From NCBI GenBank assembly GCA_963727035.1, contig CAVSEY010000006.1, forward strand, positions 124,001 to 188,000: a DNA stretch of 64,000 bases. The letters run 5' to 3'. Below the pieces are notes generated by a model. That model saw only the letters and a list, made by a program, of their open reading frames with translations. It was not told the DNA's origin and made no database searches. The translations under genes and the position numbers were made by a program. The stretch is from Rhodoblastus sp963727035. Its GTDB lineage: Bacteria; Pseudomonadota; Alphaproteobacteria; Rhizobiales; Beijerinckiaceae. Below, piece by piece: positions 8,292 to 17,089 of the stretch; the stretch's first letter is position 1; every line of letters begins with the position of its first letter.

Positions 8292-10582
8292 ATGTCCGAC
8301 CTTCTGTTCGAACTTTTCTCCGAGGAAATCCCGGCGCGGATGCAGGCCCAGGCCGCCGCCGACCTGAAAAAACTCGTCACCGGCGCCCTGATCGAACGCG
8401 GCCTGACCTTTGAAGCGGCGGAAAGTTTCGTCACCCCGCGCCGGCTCACGCTCCATGTCGTCGGCCTCCCCACCCGCCAGCCCGACCAGCGCGAGGAGAA
8501 AAAGGGCCCGCGCGTCGGCGCGCCCGACGCCGCGATCCAGGGCTTTTTGAAGAGCGCGGGGCTGACCTCTTTGGACGAGGCCCGGATCGAAACCGACAAA
8601 AAGGGCGGCCAGTTCTATCTCGCCGTGATCGAACGCAAGGGCGCGGCGACGCTCGACGTTTTTGCCGAGATCCTGCCCGAGGTCATAAAAAATTTCCCCT
8701 GGCCCAAGTCGATGCGCTGGGGCGCGCGTTCGGCCGAGCCCACCGCCTTGCGCTGGGTGCGCCCGCTTCATTCGATCGTCGCCACCTTCGGGCCGGAAAC
8801 CGAAGAGCCGGAAATCGTGCCCTTCGAAATCGGCGGGATTTCTTCCGGCAATGTCACTTACGGCCATCGCTTCATGGCGCCGCAGCCGCTCAAAGTGCGG
8901 CGCTTCCACGATTATCTGCTTGGGCTTCAGGCCGCGAAAGTGGTGCTTGACCCTGCGCGGCGGCGCGACATCATCCTGCACGACGCGCGCGACCTCGCTT
9001 TCGCTCAAGGGTTGGAACTGGTCGAGGACGAGGGCCTGCTGCACGAGGTCGCCGGCCTGGTCGAATGGCCGGTCGTGCTGATGGGCGAATTCGACAAGAG
9101 TTTTCTGGACATTCCCGACGAGGTGATCCGCGCCACGATCCGCGCCAACCAGAAATGTTTTGTGCTGCGCGACCCTGAAACGAGCCGGCTGGCCAATAAA
9201 TTCCTGCTGGTTTCGAATGTCATCGCCAGCGACGGCGGCAAGGCCATCGCCGCCGGCAATGGCCGCGTGGTGCGCGCCCGCCTGTCCGACGCGCTCTATT
9301 TCTGGCAGACCGACCAGGCGCCGCTGCCGGACTTTTCGGACAAGGGCAAGCCGCTGGACCAGCGCCTCGCCAAATTGCGGGCGCTGAATATCGTGTTTCA
9401 CGCCAAGCTCGGCACGCAGGGCGCAGCGGGTGGACCGCATCATGGCGCTTGCGCGCGAACTGGCGCCGAATGTCGGCGCCGATCCGGAAAAGGCGGCGCG
9501 CGCGGCGGAATTGGCCAAGGCCGATTTGGTCACCGAAGTCGTCGGCGAATTCCCCGAAACCCAGGGCCTGATGGGCCGGTATTACGCCGAATTGCAGGGC
9601 GAGGACGGCGAAGTCGCCGCAGCGATCGAGGATCATTACAAGCCGCAGGGCCCGAACGATCTGATTCCCGCCGCGCCAGTGAGCATCGCCGTGGCCTTGG
9701 CCGACAAGCTCGACACGCTGGTCGGCTTCTGGGCGATCGACGAAAAGCCGACCGGCTCGAAGGACCCATTTGCGCTTGCGGCGCGCGGCGCTTGGGCGTG
9801 ATCCGGATTATTCTGGAAAACGGACTGCGGTTGCGCGCTTTTCGGGCCGACGCGTCGCTTTGGGCCGGTTCGCCTTTCATGAAGCAAGAAAGATTCTCGC
9901 GACGATCTTTGAAGCAGATTGCAGAGGCGCTGGATCAGGCCGAAACCACAGGTTTGGCGCGGCGATACGCTCGTTCAAGCGGAAAACGATAGGCTATTCG
10001 AGCGTGCATTAGGCTGCATCAACGGCGAAAAAGGAAGTGCTGCCGGCCTTACCGTCGACGACCTCCTTGCCTTTTTTGCCGACCGCCTCAAAGTCTATCT
10101 CCGCGACCGTGGCGCCCGCCACGATCTGCTCGACGCCGTTTTCGCGCTCGGCGAGGACGATCTCGTCCTGATCGTCGCGCGCATCAATGCGCTGGAAAAT
10201 TTCCTCAAAACCGAGGACGGCGCGAGCCTGCTCGCCGGCTACAAGCGCGCGGCCAATATTTTGAAGGCCGAGGAGAAGAAGGACGGCGCCGGCGCCTTCG
10301 AGGCCCATCCCGACGCCAAACTGCGCGCCGAACCGGAAGAAAACGCCTTGGCCGAAGCCCTCGACCGCGCCGAGCGCGAGGCGCAGGAGGCGGTCAGATG
10401 CGGAAGATTTTGAAGCCGCCATGCGCGCGCTGGCAAAATTGCGCTCAGCCGTCGACGCCTTTTTCGACAAGGTCACGGTCAATTCCGAAAACCCCGACCT
10501 GCGCAAAAACCGCCTGCAAATGCTCGCCCAACTGCGCCGCGCCATCCACCAAGTCGCCGATTTTTCCAAAATCGGCGGCTGA
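8292..10582 (+). CDS. glyS: Glycyl-tRNA synthetase beta subunit, several single-base frameshifts
   Basis: The beta subunit recognises and binds tRNA-Gly. The start (MSDLLFELFSEEIPARMQAQA) and the HD-like and anticodon-binding parts are clear, but not in one frame. Extra bases are evident at 9424 (GGCGCAGCGG should read GGCGAGCGG, giving LGTQGERVDRIMALA), at about 9780 and again at about 9797 (together restoring DPFALRRAALGVIRIILENGL), and near 10401 (restoring EDFEAAMRALAKL). A further shift is likely between about 9850 and 9970, where no frame matches well until LLAFFADRLKVYLRD resumes. The C-terminus ends QVADFSKIGG. Corrected length is near 760 residues, shorter or longer depending on the unresolved patch. 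Because glyS is essential with glyQ, sequence error is the likeliest cause. Confidence 0.85.
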
Positions 10583-10585
10583 ATC

Positions 10586-10646
10586 CCTTCTCCCCATAGG
10601 GCGTTCGAAAGAACGCCCGTCAGTCACGGGCTATGGCGGGAGAAGG
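10586..10646. repeat. Nested hairpin repeat, family B, copy 1
   Basis: Immediately after glyS, an outer stem of CCTTCTCCC (10586-10594) and GGGAGAAGG (10638-10646) encloses a perfect inner hairpin, GGGCGTTC-GAAA-GAACGCCC (10599-10618). A second copy with the same outer/inner plan, a CATAG...CTGTGG pair and the CGCCCGTC flank lies at 33162-33225. The GNRA-type inner loop and nested palindrome resemble REP-like elements. No T-tract follows, so a simple terminator role is doubtful. Confidence 0.7.
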
Positions 10647-10874
10647 AATTCCCGTCGTTCAGCCCGGATAGATCGTGGACGGAATGGACCGGATGGAAGG
10701 TTGACTGGTTTTGATCGGGACGGCGGGCGCCGTCCCAATTCTGGACTGTCGCGCACCTTCCCTCGGTAACCGGGCATCAAGCCTAACAAGCGATAAATAT
10801 CGGGTCGCTCGGGCGTTTCCACGTCCTTGCCGGCGCGAAACGCGGCGGCGCCGCATCAGTTTGTAGGTTTGGGA

Positions 10875-12119
10875 ATGCGTTTGCGGACAGCGCGGCGTTT
10901 TGCGCATCTCAATCTGTCGCCACTCATCTGGGCGATGCGGGTCGCGACGCCCTGGGCGCTTGGGGCCGCCTTGCTCGCCTCCTTCACCGCCGACGCCGGC
11001 CAGGAAGTCCCGCAGGGGGCCTCAAGGGCGCCGATCTCTTCGGCCGCCGCCGCCGTCCTTCCCGCCCGGCTCGCGCCCGATCCGCTGTCGCTCGACGCCG
11101 GTTTCGACGCCCATTTCGGACGCGGCCTGCTGCGGCAGGCGCGTCTCGAACTCGGCCCCCCGGAAATGTTCGACGCCATCCCCGACGAGATCGATCCGCG
11201 CGCCGATCTCAAAAAGGGCGCTCGCGCCTTTCCCGCGATCGACCGCAGTCAGAAGAGCGACCCGCTCGTCAACCTGCGCCCGAGCCTTTCCGGCCGCCTG
11301 CGCCAGCCCGGCGCGCTCAACCGGCTGCGCGCCGACATGCTGACCTTCGACCAGGACGAGAGCGGCCTTGCCTCGGCGTTCAATTCAGCGGAAGGCGCCG
11401 CGCCCGGTCCCGATTCGGTCGCGCATTTCGAAGCCTGGGACGCGAGCGACGCGCCGGTGACCGAGGACAGCGCATCCGACGCCTCGCCTTCCGCCGGCCC
11501 CGCCGACACGACCATGCGCCCGGCGGCCCTGGCCGAGCGGATCGCCCAGGGCGCGACGCCCGCCGTTTCGCGTGCGGAAGTTTTGGGGTCAAACACGCCT
11601 TTTTCCGCCGACGAGACCCCGGTCGAGGCCGATATGTCGGTGATCGCGCAGGGCGAACAGGCGGCGATCGTCTGGGGCGGCCGGCGCGACTATCTCACCC
11701 TGATCCCGGCCGATCGCCTCGACCTGGAAAAACGCTGCCTCGCCCAGGCGATCTATTTCGAGGCGCGCGGCGAATCCGAGGAAGGCCAGGCCGCCGTCGC
11801 CCAGGTCGTGCTCAACCGCATGACCTCCGGCCTTTATCCCGCGACCATTTGCGGCGTGGTGTTTCAGAACCGCAGCCACCGCCGCGCCTGCCAGTTCTCC
11901 TTCACCTGCGACGGGCGCCCCCTGCGCATCCGCGACGCCGAGGCCTGGACCGAGGCGTCGCGGATCGCCGAGGACGTGCTCGCGGGCAAAACCTGGCTCG
12001 CCGACATTGGCGACGCCACCCATTATCACGCCAATTATGTGCGGCCGCGCTGGGCGCGGTCGCTCAAGAAGATCGACGTGATCGGCAAGCACATCTTCTA
12101 TAGCCTGAAGTCGGGCTGA
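10875..12119 (+). CDS. SleB-type cell wall hydrolase
   Basis: The protein carries a C-terminal hydrolase-2 (SleB) domain that cleaves peptidoglycan, covering about residues 285-414. Key parts are LAQAIYFEARGESEEGQAAVAQVVLNR, with the catalytic Glu in EARGE, followed by CQFSFTCDG and THYHANYVRPRW. The N-terminal 270 residues are of low complexity, rich in Ala, Asp and Pro, behind a hydrophobic segment (WALGAALLASFTADA) that could be a signal anchor. The ATG at 10875 is preferred over an upstream TTG at 10827. The length is 414 residues. In alphaproteobacteria such proteins act in the periplasm during growth or division; spores are not implied. Confidence 0.85.
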   Translation: MRLRTARRFAHLNLSPLIWAMRVATPWALGAALLASFTADAGQEVPQGASRAPISSAAAAVLPARLAPDPLSLDAGFDAHFGRGLLRQARLELGPPEMFDAIPDEIDPRADLKKGARAFPAIDRSQKSDPLVNLRPSLSGRLRQPGALNRLRADMLTFDQDESGLASAFNSAEGAAPGPDSVAHFEAWDASDAPVTEDSASDASPSAGPADTTMRPAALAERIAQGATPAVSRAEVLGSNTPFSADETPVEADMSVIAQGEQAAIVWGGRRDYLTLIPADRLDLEKRCLAQAIYFEARGESEEGQAAVAQVVLNRMTSGLYPATICGVVFQNRSHRRACQFSFTCDGRPLRIRDAEAWTEASRIAEDVLAGKTWLADIGDATHYHANYVRPRWARSLKKIDVIGKHIFYSLKSG

Positions 12120-12124
12120 TCCGC

Positions 12125-12514
12125 TTACTCGGCCGGAGTCAACTCCTTGACGTCATGCGGCTCCTGCGCCCACGCCACGCGCTGCGGCCGATCCAGGAGG
12201 CTGATCATCACCCCGGCGCCAAGCCGGCCCAGGGTCACGCGCACCCCATTTTCGAAGGCGACGCCATCGTGATAGAGGCCCTCGTTGAGATAAGTGAAGG
12301 TGACCCTTTCCGTCTCTTTGACGCCCAGCTCCGACTGGATCGTCGGCGACAGATTTTCCAGCATCAGCCGGCTGCCGCAGATCAGGCAGATCGCCGTCAT
12401 GGCGTCTTCGGGCGCAGTGAGCCCGATCGATCCGGTGGGAAAGCGGGTGGTTACATAGACCTCGCCTTCGCGTGCGGACCGCAATTCATACATTTCGAGC
12501 GAATAGTCACACAT
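12125..12514 (-). CDS. Conserved hypothetical alphaproteobacterial protein
   Basis: This 129-residue intact reading frame begins MCDYSLEMYELRSAREGEVY at the ATG at 12514. It has no signal peptide or membrane segment. A CLIC pair in the middle (ICLICGSRLMLENL) and Cys2 near the start could bind a metal, but nothing proves it. The N-terminal CDYSLEMY segment resembles a family found across Rhizobiales without assigned function. It converges with sleB: only five bases separate the two stops. Two further ATG/TTG starts upstream add residues that look like a shadow translation. Confidence 0.65.
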   Translation of the reverse strand: MCDYSLEMYELRSAREGEVYVTTRFPTGSIGLTAPEDAMTAICLICGSRLMLENLSPTIQSELGVKETERVTFTYLNEGLYHDGVAFENGVRVTLGRLGAGVMISLLDRPQRVAWAQEPHDVKELTPAE

Positions 12515-12740
12515 GGCGTTGCTCCATCGTGTCGAGCATCGCCTCGTCATAACGCATACGGCCATTTCGAGCCGGTCGCGTCACAAATTGTCTGGTCGGT
12601 CCGCCGGGACGAGGCGCAACAGGCGACCGTCCTTCGTTAACCGAGGTAAAACCCGAACCTGCGAAAAAGTTCCATCGCCGCGCGCAAAAACTTGACCCGC
12701 GCCCCAATTGCTCGTCCTGGCGAGGAATTTTTGCCGCGGA

Positions 12741-13685
12741 TCAGCGCACCACGACATGCGTCCCCTTCGAGACGCGGCCGTAAAGGTCGATGATATCGGC
12801 GTTTTCCATGCGGATACAGCCGGAGGACGCGGCATGGCCGATCGACTTCGGCTCATTGGTGCCGTGGATGCGGAACAAAGTGTCCGTCGTGCCCTGGAAC
12901 AGATAGAGCGCGCGGGCGCCGAGCGGATTGGACAGGCTGCCGTCCATGTGCTCGGGCAGTTCGGGGCGGCGTTCGAGCATTTCGGGCGGGGGCGTCCAGC
13001 CCGGCCAATAGGACTTGCGGCCGATGGTCGCCTCGCCCTTCCAGGCGAAGCCCGCCTTGCCGACGGCGACGCCATATTGCAGCGCCCGCCCGTCGCCGAG
13101 CGAATAATAGAGTTTGCGTTGGGCGGTGCTGATGGTGATCGTGCCGGCCAACTCGCCGGTCGGGTCGTTCACTTCCTTGCGCGTCGCATATTTGTTGTCC
13201 ACGTCGGGATCGAGATTGACCGGCGTGGAGTAATTGGGGTCGGCGTCGGCCGGCAGAACCGCTTCCGAAATAGCGCCGCTGTCGTCATAGCCGTTGTCGA
13301 ACAGGGGGCGGCGGGATGAAAGATCGACCACCGCGCCGTCGTGGGCTTCCCTGGCCCGATCGGGCGCCGCTTCTTGCGGCTGGGGCGCGCGGAAGCCTCG
13401 AGCGCCCGCCGGCGCCGGCGCCGCCGGTTGCGAATCGTCCCACCAGAAAAAGGGACCCTGCTGCGGCTGCGCCGCCTGTTGAGCCGGCGGCGCCTGACGC
13501 TGCCTCGCGGCGCGTTGGGGATGGCGGTGCGCCGGATGCTGCGGCTGTTGCTGTTGCGGCTGCGGCTGCGGCTGCGGCTGGCCGAACGGCCAGAACTGCG
13601 CCCTGGCCTGCGGCGCCGCCAGCAGAAGGCCGCCGAGCAAGGCGGAACGGAAAATGGGTCGGCGGGGTCTCGAAGCGAAGGACAT
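12741..13685 (-). CDS. L,D-transpeptidase (YkuD family), exported
   Basis: The enzyme forms 3-3 cross-links or attaches proteins in peptidoglycan in the periplasm. The catalytic YkuD signature is at the C-terminus: FRIHGTNEPKSIGHAASSGCIRM, with the His and the nucleophilic Cys in SSGCIRM. A signal peptide precedes a low-complexity Gln/Pro tract (QPQPQPQQQQPQHPAHRH) encoded by short GCTGCG-type repeats around 13530-13600. The ATG at 13685 places the signal sequence at the true N-terminus, giving 314 residues; the longer frame to 13811 adds non-matching residues. The neighbouring transglycosylase gene lies upstream on the same strand. Confidence 0.9.
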   Translation of the reverse strand: MSFASRPRRPIFRSALLGGLLLAAPQARAQFWPFGQPQPQPQPQQQQPQHPAHRHPQRAARQRQAPPAQQAAQPQQGPFFWWDDSQPAAPAPAGARGFRAPQPQEAAPDRAREAHDGAVVDLSSRRPLFDNGYDDSGAISEAVLPADADPNYSTPVNLDPDVDNKYATRKEVNDPTGELAGTITISTAQRKLYYSLGDGRALQYGVAVGKAGFAWKGEATIGRKSYWPGWTPPPEMLERRPELPEHMDGSLSNPLGARALYLFQGTTDTLFRIHGTNEPKSIGHAASSGCIRMENADIIDLYGRVSKGTHVVVR

Positions 13686-13838
13686 GGCGGTCTCTGCGAA
13701 GGACGCGCGGCGCGGCGATGGAGTCGGCCCCATCGAGCGGCTGCGGGATTTGACCTTATTTGCGGAAGCGAAAGCTCTTTGTAAAGCCCGTCCGGGAGAC
13801 GCCGATTTCACATCAGGCCGGCCGGGTTGCGCATCATA

Positions 13839-14750
13839 TCATGTTTTCAACACCGCGCAGGCGCCGCCGGCGCGCTCGATCGCCGCGCAAAGGCGGTTCG
13901 CCTGCGCCCGTGTCGGGGCGGGCGCCCGCACGCGCCAGAAGCGGGCGAAGCCCCGTCCCGGCGCCTTCTTTCCGATCACCATCGGCTCTCCGTCGCCCAG
14001 AAGCGCCGCGAAGCGCCGCTGCGCCCGCGCGTAAGCCGCCAGCGCCGCCCTCTTGTTGAACGAGCCGGAAAGCTGCACGCCCCAGGGCGCCGTGAGAGTC
14101 GAGCCGGCGAACTGATCCGGTTCGCGAATGCGGATCGCCTCCGCCGTGGCGAGACAGGTGGCGGGACTGGCGAGCGCCGCCTCCATTTTGGCGGCTTTGG
14201 GTCCATCTCGCCAATCCTCGGCGGTATGGCGGGTGACGATCTCGACATAGAACTGGGTTTCGAGGGGCAGGCCACCCGAGCCCGCCAGCCAGTCGGCGAC
14301 CCGCTGCGGGCCGCCATTATAGGCCGCCGCCGCGAGGCCGAGATTGCCGAAGCGCGCCCGAAGCCCGGCGAGCAGTTCGGCGGCCTTGGGAATCGCCTGT
14401 TCGGGGTCGAAGGGGTCGATCAGGCCGCGCTCGGCCGCCGTGCCGGGCATGAACTGGGCGATGCCCTGCGCCCCCGCCGGACTGACGACACGGGCGCGGA
14501 AACTGCTTTCGCGCCAGATCAGGCGGGTGAGGAACGAGGGCGGAAGGCGGTAGGCGGCGGCCGCGCTCTCGATCATTCGGCAAACCTCGCCGCGCAAGTC
14601 GTCATGCGTCTCGGCCTTCGCGGCGGTTGGGGCCGGGCCGGGAGGCTCGCCCTGCGCGGCGGCGCAAGGCGCCGGCAGGAAGCATGCGGCGACAAGGGCG
14701 GCGGCGGACGCGGTCGTGAGACGATTGTGGAAAGAGCTTGGGCGGATCAT
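13839..14750 (-). CDS. Lytic transglycosylase with SLT domain
   Basis: This secreted enzyme cuts glycan strands of peptidoglycan. It begins with a signal peptide (TTASAAALVAACFLPAPCAAAQG), with a Cys in the C-region, so a lipoprotein cannot be fully excluded. The SLT catalytic core spans about residues 60-170: LIWRESSFRARVVSPAGAQG holds the catalytic Glu, and GIAQFMPGTAAERGL plus AAYNGGPQRVADWL are the family motifs. The C-terminal part (FWRVRAPAPTRAQANRLCAAIERAGGACAV) looks like a SPOR-type fold that binds denuded glycans. The length is 303 residues. It lies 153 bases upstream of the L,D-transpeptidase gene in the same direction. Confidence 0.88.
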   Translation of the reverse strand: MIRPSSFHNRLTTASAAALVAACFLPAPCAAAQGEPPGPAPTAAKAETHDDLRGEVCRMIESAAAAYRLPPSFLTRLIWRESSFRARVVSPAGAQGIAQFMPGTAAERGLIDPFDPEQAIPKAAELLAGLRARFGNLGLAAAAYNGGPQRVADWLAGSGGLPLETQFYVEIVTRHTAEDWRDGPKAAKMEAALASPATCLATAEAIRIREPDQFAGSTLTAPWGVQLSGSFNKRAALAAYARAQRRFAALLGDGEPMVIGKKAPGRGFARFWRVRAPAPTRAQANRLCAAIERAGGACAVLKT

Positions 14751-14974
14751 CGGTCTGGCGCGTTTCGTCTTGCGGCTTTCGAACAGGAAATTGCGGTTTT
14801 CGAACGGGAATATGGCGCGCGGCGCTCAGGACCACCGCCGGAAATGGAGCGGCGCGCCCGACGACTGTCAATAGGGCCACCGGCTCGAGGATGCGACGGC
14901 CAACGCATTCGACAAAATCACAATTCCGCCCCCGTCGCGCCTTTTGCCTGCTGTTTTGCCCATACATACTACAC

Positions 14975-15101
14975 CATGTCGATAGCGCTGGTCCGGCACA
15001 CGCCGCATTGACGCAGCCCCCCAGCCAGAGCGGCGCCGGAACCAGACATTTAGCAATGCGACATGAGCCGGCCGGCTTTTTCCGGCCGGCTCGATTTTTT
15101 T
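14975..15101 (+). ncRNA. Candidate small RNA ending at an orphan terminator
   Basis: A strong intrinsic terminator at 15065-15101 faces right, yet no rightward gene precedes it; the genes to the left run leftward. A promoter-like pair, TTGCCT (14944) and CATACT (14965), lies about 100 bases before the hairpin, so a transcript of roughly 125 bases is possible. The sequence does not contain the conserved core of 4.5S RNA, and I do not recognise tmRNA or 6S features. The 5' end is a guess. Confidence 0.4.
15065..15101 (+). terminator. Strong intrinsic terminator
   Basis: GAGCCGGCCGG (15065-15075) pairs perfectly with CCGGCCGGCTC (15082-15092) around a six-base loop, followed by GA and seven T residues. 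On the opposite strand no T-tract follows the stem, so it works rightward only. Confidence 0.88.
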
Positions 15102-15114
15102 GCCCTCGCCCACC

Positions 15115-15144
15115 CTTGAAACAGCGCCCGGCGCCCGCGATATT
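15115..15144 (+). promoter_or_regulatory. Probable RpoH (sigma-32) promoter of htpG
   Basis: CCCTTGAAA at 15113-15121 supplies the heat-shock -35 core CTTG, and CGATAT at 15138 lies 19 bases after it. Alphaproteobacterial RpoH promoters follow CTTG-N17/18-CYTATNT. A similar but better pair precedes hsp20 in this window. It is about 55 bases upstream of the htpG start. Confidence 0.5.
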
Positions 15145-15196
15145 GCGGCGCGGCGGCCAACGCCTTGTTCGATGAATTTGGGGACCAGAAAAAAAA

Positions 15197-17089
15197 ATGA
15201 CGCATGAATCGGCGACGATCGAAAGCGAACGCCATGTTTTCCAGGCCGATGTGGCGCGCCTGCTGCATCTGATGGTCCATTCGATCTATTCGGAGCGCGA
15301 CATCTTTCTCCGCGAGCTGATTTCGAACGCCGCGGACGCTTGCGAAAAGCTTCGCTACGAGGCGAACAGAGACCCCTCCCTGCTCGGCGAGGAGGAACCC
15401 TTCGCGATCCGGGTGATCCTGGACAAGGAAGCCGGGACGCTGAGCGTCGAGGACAATGGGGTCGGCATGTCCCGCGAGGATCTGACCGGCGCGCTCGGCA
15501 CGATCGCCAATTCCGGCACCCGCCTTTTCCTTGAAAACGTGGCTGGTTCGGAAAAAGGCGCGGCCGAACTCATCGGACAGTTCGGCATCGGCTTTTATTC
15601 CGCCTTCATGGTCGCCGACCGGGTCGTGGTGGAGACCCGGCGCGCGGGCGAAGGAGCGGCCTGGCGATGGAGTTCGGACGGCAAGGGCGAGTTCGAAATC
15701 GCGCCGCTCGACCTCCAGAACGCCCCGGCGCGCGGCGCGCGCGTCATCCTGCATCTGAACGGCGAGTCCAGGGACTATCTGGAGCCGGCGAAGATCGAAT
15801 CGATCGTCGCCGAACATTCGAGCGCCGTGGCCACGCCAATCGATCTGCTGGAAACGCCGACGTCCGAGCCGAAACGCGTTTCGGAGGGCGCCGCGCTCTG
15901 GGCCAAGCCGAAGTCGGACATCACGGAAGAGCAATACAAGGAATTCTACCAGGAGCTTTCCGGCCAGTTCGATTTCCCCGCGCTGACCGTCCATTGGCGC
16001 GCGGAGGGCCGGGCCGAATATACTGTCCTGGCCTTCGTTCCCGGCTCCCGGCCTTTCGATCTGTTCGATCCGGCGCGGAAAGGGCGCGTCAAGCTCTATT
16101 CGCGGCGGGTGCTGATCTCGCGCGACGGCGATCTGCTGCCGGGCTATCTGCAATTCGTCAGGCTGGTGGTCGATTCGCCGGATCTGCCTTTGAATGTTTC
16201 CCGTGAAATGGTCCAGGAAAGCGCCTTGTTCGCCGCGATCAAAAAAGGCGTGACGAACCGGCTGCTCCAGGAAATCGGGAAACTTGCCGAGAGCGATGGC
16301 GAAAAGTTTCTGGGCGTCTGGAAAAACTTCGGCCCGGTGCTCAAGGAAGGTCTCTACGAAGACCCGGAACGCCGCGACGTTCTTTTGAAAATGGCGCGCT
16401 TCGCGACAACGGCCGAGCCGGAAGGCAAAAGGTCGCTCGCCGACTATCTCGCCGCGATGCGGCCGAATCAGACGGCGATTTATTATCTTGTCGGCGAAGG
16501 CGCCGAGCGGATCGCGGCCAGTCCGCAGCTTGAGGGATTCCGCGCGAGGGGGATCGAAGTCCTCCTGCTGGCGGACCCGGTGGACGCTTTCTGGGTCCAG
16601 ACAACGGTCGGTTACGAGGGCAAGCCGTTCAAATCGGCAACTCAGGGCGCGAGCGACATCAAGGCCATCGACCTGCTCGACGAGGCTGATAAGCCTGAGC
16701 CATCCGCCGGCGCCTTGCCGGATTTCATCGCCCGCGCCAAGGAGACGCTCGCCTCCGTCGTCGAGGACGTGCGGATTTCCGACCGCCTGTCGGAAAGCGC
16801 CGCCTGTCTGGTCGCGCCGGAATTCGGCCCCGACCTGCGTCTGCAACAAATCCTGGCCGCCCACGGGCAATCGTCGATCGAGATGAAACCGATTCTGGAG
16901 GTCAATCCCGTCCATCCCCTGCTCGTCGCGCTGGAAAAATTGTCCAGGGGCGAGGCGCCGGAGCTCTTCGAAGACGCTGTGTGGCTGATTTTCGACGAGG
17001 CGCGTCTGCTGGACGGCGCTCTGCCCAAGGACGCCTCGGCTTTCGCCGCGCGTCTGACGCGGATTCTGGGCAAGGCGTTGGGAGCCTGA
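15197..17089 (+). CDS. htpG: Chaperone protein HtpG (Hsp90)
   Basis: This is a cytoplasmic ATP-dependent chaperone that acts as a dimer and remodels late-folding clients with DnaK. All ATP-lid elements are intact: ELISNAADACEKLRYE, VEDNGVGMSREDL, IGQFGIGFYSAF. The middle-domain segment SREMVQESALFAAIKK is also present, as is a C-terminal dimerisation region. The 630 residues match the family, and the frame is uninterrupted. An RpoH-like promoter precedes it. Its stop codon overlaps the proposed start of prmC by three bases, which implies translational coupling. Confidence 0.96.
   Translation: MTHESATIESERHVFQADVARLLHLMVHSIYSERDIFLRELISNAADACEKLRYEANRDPSLLGEEEPFAIRVILDKEAGTLSVEDNGVGMSREDLTGALGTIANSGTRLFLENVAGSEKGAAELIGQFGIGFYSAFMVADRVVVETRRAGEGAAWRWSSDGKGEFEIAPLDLQNAPARGARVILHLNGESRDYLEPAKIESIVAEHSSAVATPIDLLETPTSEPKRVSEGAALWAKPKSDITEEQYKEFYQELSGQFDFPALTVHWRAEGRAEYTVLAFVPGSRPFDLFDPARKGRVKLYSRRVLISRDGDLLPGYLQFVRLVVDSPDLPLNVSREMVQESALFAAIKKGVTNRLLQEIGKLAESDGEKFLGVWKNFGPVLKEGLYEDPERRDVLLKMARFATTAEPEGKRSLADYLAAMRPNQTAIYYLVGEGAERIAASPQLEGFRARGIEVLLLADPVDAFWVQTTVGYEGKPFKSATQGASDIKAIDLLDEADKPEPSAGALPDFIARAKETLASVVEDVRISDRLSESAACLVAPEFGPDLRLQQILAAHGQSSIEMKPILEVNPVHPLLVALEKLSRGEAPELFEDAVWLIFDEARLLDGALPKDASAFAARLTRILGKALGA

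Larger units (their letters stand above)
14751..15196. other. Intergenic region upstream of htpG
   Basis: About 445 bases separate the lytic transglycosylase (leftward) from htpG (rightward). No convincing protein frame exists. The right half holds an orphan rightward terminator and a possible small RNA before it, then a heat-shock-type promoter; these are listed separately. Confidence 0.7.

Noticed and set aside
10717..10736. Perfect hairpin GGGACGGCG/CGCCGTCCC between glyS and sleB
   Set aside because: It lacks a T-tract and matches neither repeat family, so no function can be supported.
13530..13600. CRISPR-like short repeats
   Set aside because: They are the Gln/Pro codon repeats of the L,D-transpeptidase, with no spacer pattern; no CRISPR array is visible anywhere in the window.
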